IMG/VR virus record: IMGVR_UViG_3300032315_000228 | Span: 1 to 61,069 of that record | Source of the DNA: a virus | Reading direction: 5' to 3' (one strand) | DNA length: 61,069 bases | Shown here: in pieces, positions 56,032-61,069 of the stretch | Numbering within the stretch: the stretch's first letter is position 1 | Layout of the letters: every line of letters starts with the position of its first letter | The notes under the pieces: generated by a model | What the model was told of the DNA's origin: nothing | The model's database searches: none | Seen by the model: the letters and a program-made list of their open reading frames with translations, nothing else | Program-made: the position numbers and the translations under genes

Positions 56032-57963
56032 TTACCTTCTTCCGTCCGGACGCACATCAATGGATGGCACGCCAAGCTGCCACCGCACGCCAAGCCCATC
56101 AGAACTAACTTTAAACGCCATTTGCCTGCCACGAACCCGTGTGTAGATGATCTGTGTAAACTGCTGCACGTTGTAGTTTTGCTGACCCTGATAGTTCTGG
56201 GTGCTTGTCACTGCGGGAGTTAGGGCTGTGCTGTAGTTTGCGCCGGGGTTTTGTCGTGGTCGCGTGGTGAAGGTAACCGACGGATTATTAACATACGAGC
56301 CATCAAACGTAATATCTGGGACTATCCTCCAAACAAAACCGTAGTTATGCCCGTCACCAATATTAAAGTCAGCGGATTGTATATACGAACTGATTGGCAG
56401 GGGCGGGTTGGTCGTACCGTCGTCTACCCCAACTTCATGGTACACAATCTGGTTAGTGTAGGTTGCCGCCAAAGGTTGAATTCGTAGTGGACTGTCCAAC
56501 CATGCAGTACGAGCCAAATTTCCGTAAGACCAAACTTTTTCAAGATAGTTGTATATAACATACCTATCAACCGTCGTGGAGTCTGCGGAACAGTAGTACC
56601 ACCAGACCTCATTGTATCCCTCGTTAGTCCCAGCAAAAACCTGAAACGCTTGAGATAAATTAATGTTGCCGTAAATATATTGACGAAGAGGGCAATACAG
56701 CGTTTCTACCCGACCAGAGTATGAGTAGAACTTGTCTACGCCCATCCAGTAAACGACATTACTTGCCGTTGCCGTTGCGTTAGGGCTGATAATGGACAAG
56801 TTGTCCGCAAGCAATTGGAACCCCCACACATACGGTGGGCCAAGATACTGCATGGAATAAATAGCAGCGTCCGTCCAGACCAAAATCTCTTGCCTAGCCT
56901 GCAAAGCGGAAATAATCTGGGAACCGTGACTTAATGTGTAGCTGCCTGCTTGGTTGGTAACAGCAGGTGTCCACTGCGTAAAGTCTTCTTGGTCTGACCA
57001 GCGCACCAACATAGGGTTCTGTACGGCGGAGCCGTAGTCGTTTACACCAAAGGCAAGCACAAAACGTGAAGCGTCCGACACCGTGACATAGTTACAAATG
57101 TCTGGGGTATCTCCGGTAGTGAGTAAGGATCCACGATCATAAATGTTTGGATTGGCGTTGACTTGCCAGTAATATAGGCCACCGCCACGGGGGTTAAAGA
57201 TTAAATTTTCGCCGTAGTTAGACTGACTCCAAAGGCGAAGCTGTGTACCAATACCGATACCGGAAGGGGCGGGGGAGCCCCAGCCTGTGTTTGCAAAGCC
57301 GGTAGTTATACCACCCCAACCGCCAGCGCCCCAACCCACGTTGCCTGTGTAAACCTCAGAGCCGGTTGTAATTTGATACCTGCCTATGGTAGACGCGCCG
57401 CCATTGCCGACATCCGAAGCGTTTGCCGCAACAGAGGAAGTGATCGTGTAGCTGTTATTGCTGATAACAGATGCCACTCGGTATTCTCTATTAAGTACAG
57501 CGGCTGTAATTGCCCCGCCAAGACTGACTGCGCCACTGTAAGTAACAAAATCCCCAGCCTGCGCTCCGTGCGCGGTATCGGCAACCGTCAAAGTGGTTGA
57601 GCCGTTTGTAGCTGCAAAAGTTACGTCACCAGCAGCGGTAGTGAGTCGAATAGGTGTGATGTCGTGGAACGTGCCGCCAGTATCACTTTGAATATAAAAC
57701 TTGAGATTGGTTCCAACACCCAACAAATTGTAGCTAGACAGCGTGATCCAATTCCACAAAGACCGCGCAACACCCCAGTAGGAGCCCACAGGCGGAGCTA
57801 GTACAGCATTAGATGTGCCAGTGTCCGCAACCCAGCCGCCAATCTTTTCTGGAAAGCCCGAACGGAAGCGAACCTTATCCATTTCAAAGTACGTACCCTC
57901 GTTAGCGAGCGTAGTTGACTCCCGGTTTACACCGGGGCGAAACTGGAGTTTTTGTAGTGGCAT
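56032..57963 (-). CDS. Tail hub / nozzle protein (gp10-like)
   Basis: 643 residues. N-terminus MPLQKLQFRPGVNRESTTLA, NEGTYFEMDKVRFRSGFPEK, IGGW is typical of the beta-propeller hub proteins of short-tailed phages (P22 gp10 or T7 gp12 position). The centre has repeated strands with LVRWSDQEDFTQWTPAVTNQ, AGSYTLSHGSQIISALQARQ, and DKFYSYSGRVETLYCPLRQY. Closes the tail tube and anchors fibres. Four bases from the S74 fibre gene. Confidence 0.7.
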   Translation of the reverse strand: MPLQKLQFRPGVNRESTTLANEGTYFEMDKVRFRSGFPEKIGGWVADTGTSNAVLAPPVGSYWGVARSLWNWITLSSYNLLGVGTNLKFYIQSDTGGTFHDITPIRLTTAAGDVTFAATNGSTTLTVADTAHGAQAGDFVTYSGAVSLGGAITAAVLNREYRVASVISNNSYTITSSVAANASDVGNGGASTIGRYQITTGSEVYTGNVGWGAGGWGGITTGFANTGWGSPAPSGIGIGTQLRLWSQSNYGENLIFNPRGGGLYYWQVNANPNIYDRGSLLTTGDTPDICNYVTVSDASRFVLAFGVNDYGSAVQNPMLVRWSDQEDFTQWTPAVTNQAGSYTLSHGSQIISALQARQEILVWTDAAIYSMQYLGPPYVWGFQLLADNLSIISPNATATASNVVYWMGVDKFYSYSGRVETLYCPLRQYIYGNINLSQAFQVFAGTNEGYNEVWWYYCSADSTTVDRYVIYNYLEKVWSYGNLARTAWLDSPLRIQPLAATYTNQIVYHEVGVDDGTTNPPLPISSYIQSADFNIGDGHNYGFVWRIVPDITFDGSYVNNPSVTFTTRPRQNPGANYSTALTPAVTSTQNYQGQQNYNVQQFTQIIYTRVRGRQMAFKVSSDGLGVRWQLGVPSIDVRPDGRR

Positions 57964-57966
57964 AGT

Positions 57967-59196
57967 TTATTGAGATTCAAGCGCGGTAATACGTGCTGCT
58001 TGTACATCAACCAGTGCTTTAAGCTCTTGAATTGCTGCGGTCAATGTGGCAACTAAATAGCGGGGGTCAACACCTTGAGGCTTAATAGCTCCGTCTTCAT
58101 TGACAGCATCTTTTTCGCCGCTGACACACTGTGGAACTACCTCCTGCAATTCATGGGCTATAAAGCCTTGACTCTCTGAGTCGTTATTTTTCCATTTAAA
58201 TGTGCAGGGTTTAAGTAGCGCTACTTTCTCCAACGCACCAGTCATCGGTGCAATTGAGTGCTTCAGGCGATAATCTGAGAGATTGTTAAATGTGACTTCG
58301 TTTAAGGCGGGTCTCATAAAAATAGACCCTAATGGAGTACCAGAAGCATTTAAAAAAATCATGCAATTAGTCTCGTCTGACGTTGACGTTTTCATCACAA
58401 AGCCAGACTGTACCGCCCCGCTAAACAAGAGATTACCTTTTGCGCCGTATCCAACGCCAAGTGAGCCAGCCGTATTTACAAACAACTCGTTCATAAACAT
58501 AGCGCTACCACCACTGCTTATATTGCCAGTAGTAGTTAAATTACCTGCTATGGTTTGACCACCGGCAGTGGTGACAATGCCAGCGCCCACCAAAGAAGAC
58601 GAGCCTGTACCGCCGTTAGCTACAGCCAGTGTGCCCACTACGCTACTCAAATTTACGTTTGTCAATGTTCCGCCAAGTGTCAAATTACCAGAAGTGGTAA
58701 CCGTGCCAGTTAACGTAAGTCCATTGACACTGCCCGCTCCACTAACACTAGTCACTGTGCCTGAGCCGGGAGAAGGCAAGCTAAGAGTACTAAAATTGGT
58801 TGCGTTAGTAAAAACCATTGTTTTGTTGCCTGCGGCTATTGCGACCCCTGTGCCTGCTGCGGTTGTGTTGCCTAGCACCGTAGAGTTATAAATCGTCGCT
58901 GTGTAGGCGGTATTGTTATAAATGATATAAGTCTTCTCCTGCGGCGGAGCGTAGACGGCAAAGTTGGCTGTAGTTGTGGTGGTCAGTTCAATGACAGCAT
59001 TTCGAGATTCGTCGGCAGCACCGTCCAGCGCAGTAAAGGCTTGGTTTGCCGAAGTGACGGACACAGTTGTATACCCAGCAATGGCTTGATCGAGCAGTGT
59101 GCCAAGATTGGTGTTGGTTGTGGTGTTCCACGTACCAGCTTGTTCGCCGGGGCCAATCAATTCAAGTCGCAGTGAAGGGGAGTAGGTACTTGGCAT
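57967..59196 (-). CDS. Tail fibre with C-terminal S74 chaperone
   Basis: 409 residues. N-terminal fibre head (SPSLRLELIGPGEQAGTWNT, TTNTNLGTLLDQAIAGYTTV), a Gly/Thr/Ser shaft (GAGSVNGLTLTGTVTTSGNL), and a C-terminal intramolecular chaperone of peptidase family S74 starting at about 306: LSDYRLKHSI with the Ser-Lys dyad S307/K312, TFKWKNNDSESQGFIAHELQ, and a trimeric coiled coil (LVDVQAARITALESQ). The chaperone trimerises the shaft and is then cut off. It lies directly after the lysis genes. Confidence 0.88.
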   Translation of the reverse strand: MPSTYSPSLRLELIGPGEQAGTWNTTTNTNLGTLLDQAIAGYTTVSVTSANQAFTALDGAADESRNAVIELTTTTTANFAVYAPPQEKTYIIYNNTAYTATIYNSTVLGNTTAAGTGVAIAAGNKTMVFTNATNFSTLSLPSPGSGTVTSVSGAGSVNGLTLTGTVTTSGNLTLGGTLTNVNLSSVVGTLAVANGGTGSSSLVGAGIVTTAGGQTIAGNLTTTGNISSGGSAMFMNELFVNTAGSLGVGYGAKGNLLFSGAVQSGFVMKTSTSDETNCMIFLNASGTPLGSIFMRPALNEVTFNNLSDYRLKHSIAPMTGALEKVALLKPCTFKWKNNDSESQGFIAHELQEVVPQCVSGEKDAVNEDGAIKPQGVDPRYLVATLTAAIQELKALVDVQAARITALESQ

Positions 59197-59221
59197 AGGT
59201 GTCCTTTAGTTCAGTGTATTT

Positions 59222-59563
59222 TTAACCGACGTTGCGTTCAAAGTGAGGGCAATCCACCAGCGACTTGAAGTTGCCACCCCAACGGTTCTTGGGGTGCAAG
59301 GTTTCCCAGTAAGCACCCAACGGCGCAAGAATGCCTTTGTCCCAGATTATCTTCCCATCTTTAAAGAAGTTCAGGTCTACGGCACAGCGCTTCAGATGGA
59401 TGGAATTCATGGTCTTGGAACGCCCCGTCTTAAAGTAAATGGCTTGCTGTTCGGGCGTACGGGCAAGTTCCCCGCCGGTCACCACGAATCCTTGGTCTGT
59501 AGCATATTGGATTAGCTTGCACATGTCCAGCAAAAATGCAGCTTGTTCGGTACTTAAACTCAT
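59222..59563 (-). CDS. Endolysin, M15-type L-Ala-D-Glu peptidase
   Basis: 113 residues, catalytic domain only. M15/VanY metal ligands: SIHLKRCAVDLNFF with H56 and D63, and CPHFE with H107; TGGELARTPEQQAIY is the usual N-terminal motif. It cuts the peptide stem of peptidoglycan at lysis. No signal sequence or wall-binding domain, so it needs a holin to reach the cell wall, as expected for a phage of Gram-negative hosts. ATGA overlap with the holin gene. Confidence 0.9.
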   Translation of the reverse strand: MSLSTEQAAFLLDMCKLIQYATDQGFVVTGGELARTPEQQAIYFKTGRSKTMNSIHLKRCAVDLNFFKDGKIIWDKGILAPLGAYWETLHPKNRWGGNFKSLVDCPHFERNVG

Positions 59564-60072
59564 TTTTTGGCTTTCATATCAGCTAGTTTTTCAATCGTGC
59601 GCCCACCAAAGTATGCGCCCATTATCAGCATCCCCCAGTTACCCAGCAAGGTGACGTAGGACTCATTGGCGTTGTATCCATAGGCAGACATCATGGCAAA
59701 CAAGAAATAGCCTAGAAAAATGGCAATCAGGCTCATGGGGCGAATGTTCTTGGACAGCCAAGAATCACTGTTCATGTCCGACTGCCAGCGGTCTGTGACG
59801 TTGTCGTCTTCATTCTGCGCGGCTTTGGCAAACAGTTCCAGCTCGGCTAACTCCATTTTAGCCTTCTCAATACCTAACTCAAGTAGGCGTTCCTCATGCT
59901 CAAACTGAAGCTGGCGCAGGTTGCTGACATCTTCTGCGGTTGGGTTGTCGGGTATCGTTACGCCCAAAGTTTTTTCAACAACTTCCTTGCCCTTGGCTTG
60001 GATAGCGCTTGACAGCAGGGTAAGGCCGTTTTGAGCTAGGCTACCTAGAAGGGATGCGACTATTGGAATCAT
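59560..60072 (-). CDS. Holin (3TM, gene-transfer-agent type)
   Basis: 170 residues. A weakly hydrophobic N-terminus, a charged coiled-coil middle (QLQFEHEERLLELGIEKAKM), and two clear C-terminal membrane helices (LIAIFLGYFLFAMMSAYGY at 115-133; LGNWGMLIMGAYFGGRTIEK at 143-162). The RPMS-LIAIFL and AYFGGRTIEK motifs fit the GTA/3TM holin family. It would form the membrane hole at lysis. Overlaps both neighbours by 4 nt, next to the endolysin. Confidence 0.8.
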   Translation of the reverse strand: MIPIVASLLGSLAQNGLTLLSSAIQAKGKEVVEKTLGVTIPDNPTAEDVSNLRQLQFEHEERLLELGIEKAKMELAELELFAKAAQNEDDNVTDRWQSDMNSDSWLSKNIRPMSLIAIFLGYFLFAMMSAYGYNANESYVTLLGNWGMLIMGAYFGGRTIEKLADMKAKK

Positions 60073-60416
60073 TTATCTTCCTTTTTGAATGTGGTTTTCA
60101 TTCCCGCCCTGTCTTCCAAAATGGCGATATGTAAGCGGTTGACCTGAATATCATCCCTGTTCTTTTGGATTTCTTTTTCCAAGTCTTGTCTTAACTTTTC
60201 CCTAGCCAACTCAGCGCCTGTGTTACTTGCTTGCTTGTTGTCTGAAGTCACCACCAAGCTGATTTTGCTGTTGAGGATGGTCACCTCATGGGATAAATTG
60301 GACAGGGCCGACATAAGGTAAACGACGCAAGAAAACAATAAAGGCAACAAAGCAAAGGTAATCTTTTCAACAAAAGCGCTCTTTGTTTCCATAGCATGGA
60401 TTTTTTCTTCACTCAT
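60069..60416 (-). CDS. Membrane-anchored coiled-coil protein (spanin-like)
   Basis: 115 residues. One membrane helix at about 19-38 (ITFALLPLLFSCVVYLMSAL), then a long charged helix (residues 45-105, REKLRQDLEKEIQKNRDDIQ). This topology matches an i-spanin, which links inner to outer membrane after lysis. No lipoprotein partner with a lipobox was found. Overlaps the holin gene by 4 nt. Confidence 0.6.
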   Translation of the reverse strand: MSEEKIHAMETKSAFVEKITFALLPLLFSCVVYLMSALSNLSHEVTILNSKISLVVTSDNKQASNTGAELAREKLRQDLEKEIQKNRDDIQVNRLHIAILEDRAGMKTTFKKEDK

Positions 60417-60699
60417 TTTTTACCTCACGTTTCTGTTGCTCAAGTTCTCTACGCAGTTTTTCCATCTTTTCCATTTGTATCTTGGCCTCGTGCTTTGTCT
60501 GCACAACATCCACGTACAACATCCCAAGGAGTGGGAGCATTAACACCACAAGAATACACGCTGCTATCCAGCCCACAACTATCTCCCAATCCTGTGCAAT
60601 AGGCCGAGGAGCAACCACATATATAGGAGGAATAGGAAAGTCGCCAGCAGATACGCCTGCCTTTCTCTTAGGAGCCGCTCCTCTTCCTTGCGTTGCCAT
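60409..60699 (-). CDS. Membrane-anchored coiled-coil protein 2
   Basis: 96 residues. A Pro/Lys-rich N-terminus, membrane helix at 41-63 (VVGWIAACILVVLMLPLLGM), and a charged coiled coil at 68-94. The first 40 codons overlap the end of the upstream gene in another frame (60579-60699). It is the second spanin-like protein in the cassette. The initiator has only a weak binding site, so a later start is possible. Confidence 0.55.
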   Translation of the reverse strand: MATQGRGAAPKRKAGVSAGDFPIPPIYVVAPRPIAQDWEIVVGWIAACILVVLMLPLLGMLYVDVVQTKHEAKIQMEKMEKLRRELEQQKREVKNE

Positions 60700-61069
60700 G
60701 ACTCATCATCCCGCTTCTTCCTTGCCTTGTCCTGCTCTATCTTGATGACATCCCGCATATCAAACACTTTTGAGTACAAGGCTCCCATTTCTTTAGGAGC
60801 GCCGTATACCATCGCCTCTCTTATCTCCGTCTCCAACAGCGCCATCTGGTCTTGAGCCATTACCCGCTTCAGGGCGGCTTCCATTAGGTTAGCGTCGGGG
60901 TCGTAGACAGTTTTGCTCTTCTCTTCCTCTTCCCTTATGTGCTCGGCAAGCTGCTCTTGTAGCTTAAAGAATGTTGAAAGCTGAGTAACGATGTCTGCCA
61001 TGACTTGGGTTTCGTCAACGGCAACGTAGGCTTCCTTCTTTTTCGCCACAGGCTTGGGGCTTGCGTCGG
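60579..61069 (-). CDS. C-terminal part of the 222-aa protein that crosses the join
   Basis: The frame enters from the right edge and ends at 60579; together with 1-301 it gives 222 residues. The visible part has KPVAKKKEAYVAVDETQVMA, a charged coiled coil (about 100-195; KIEQDKARKKRDDESWQRKE), and a C-terminal membrane helix (YLLATFLFLLYMWLLLGLLH). The helix and basic coiled coil suggest a membrane-bound protein in the lysis cassette. Its last 121 nt overlap 60409-60699 in a different frame. Confidence 0.75.
   Translation of the reverse strand, partial: DASPKPVAKKKEAYVAVDETQVMADIVTQLSTFFKLQEQLAEHIREEEEKSKTVYDPDANLMEAALKRVMAQDQMALLETEIREAMVYGAPKEMGALYSKVFDMRDVIKIEQDKARKKRDDESWQRKEEERLLRERQAYLLATFLFLLYMWLLLGLLHRIGR
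60947..61069. repeat. Terminal direct repeat, right copy
   Basis: Identical to 1-123. See the left copy: the coding frame is continuous across the join, which favours a circular assembly. Confidence 0.97.

Noticed and set aside
60947-61069. Physical direct terminal repeats of the packaged DNA
   Set aside because: The length is in the range of assembler overlap, and the repeat lies inside a coding frame with no control signals; real repeats cannot be excluded without coverage data.
1-61069. CRISPR array, integrase or insertion sequence
   Set aside because: No regularly spaced repeats of 25-40 bp, no integrase or transposase motifs, and no terminal inverted repeats of an insertion sequence were seen; the Cas4-like gene stands alone.

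Overview
The window is a complete, circularly assembled genome of a tailed double-stranded DNA phage. Its first 123 bases are repeated exactly as its last 123 (1-123 = 60947-61069), so the unique length is 60946 bp, and one gene runs across the join. A P22-like portal, connector and hub-like proteins, a lytic transglycosylase and a 2461-residue polyvalent protein, together with no recognisable tape measure, tail tube or sheath, point to a short-tailed (podovirus-like) particle. No integrase or lysogeny repressor was recognised, so a lytic life style is likely. A Gram-negative host is inferred from the bare M15 endolysin, the 3TM-type holin and spanin-like coiled-coil membrane proteins. The overall style resembles phages assembled from aquatic metagenomes, which is an inference from memory.

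Layout: two arms diverge at about 21.0-21.5 kb and converge at about 42.6-42.75 kb. The left-going arm (20993 to 1, through the join, then 61069 to 42744) is late and structural: terminase, portal, GroES-like co-chaperonin, scaffold, capsid, decoration and small basic head proteins, connectors, tail fibre proteins, a lysis cassette, a self-cleaving S74 fibre, a hub protein, two GNAT-like proteins, the transglycosylase and the giant polyvalent protein. This arm is interrupted by a separately transcribed, highly acidic protein gene and by an HNH endonuclease gene on the opposite strand.

The right-going arm (21478 to 42621) is early and replicative. It opens with about 35 very short genes joined by ATGA overlaps and near-identical ribosome binding sites, including a NinX-like protein, zinc ribbons, a Cys-rich 455-residue protein and an M20/M28-type metallopeptidase. 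It ends with the replication set: VRR-NUC nuclease, family A DNA polymerase with proofreading domain, small metallopeptidase, Cas4/RecB-like Fe-S nuclease, second HNH protein, SNF2-type helicase, a Cys-cluster protein that may bind DNA, an HTH regulator and a primase-polymerase/helicase fusion.

Regulation is unusually readable. The divergence region holds a good promoter followed by a candidate 120-nt structured RNA ending in a strong terminator. Between its hairpins lies an 11-nt segment exactly complementary to the ribosome binding site of gene 37889 and nearly so to those of several other early genes. A 15-bp palindrome follows four early stop codons, a TGTC/GACA dyad recurs at three early control regions, and the HTH gene has a UUCG hairpin between its Shine-Dalgarno sequence and start codon.
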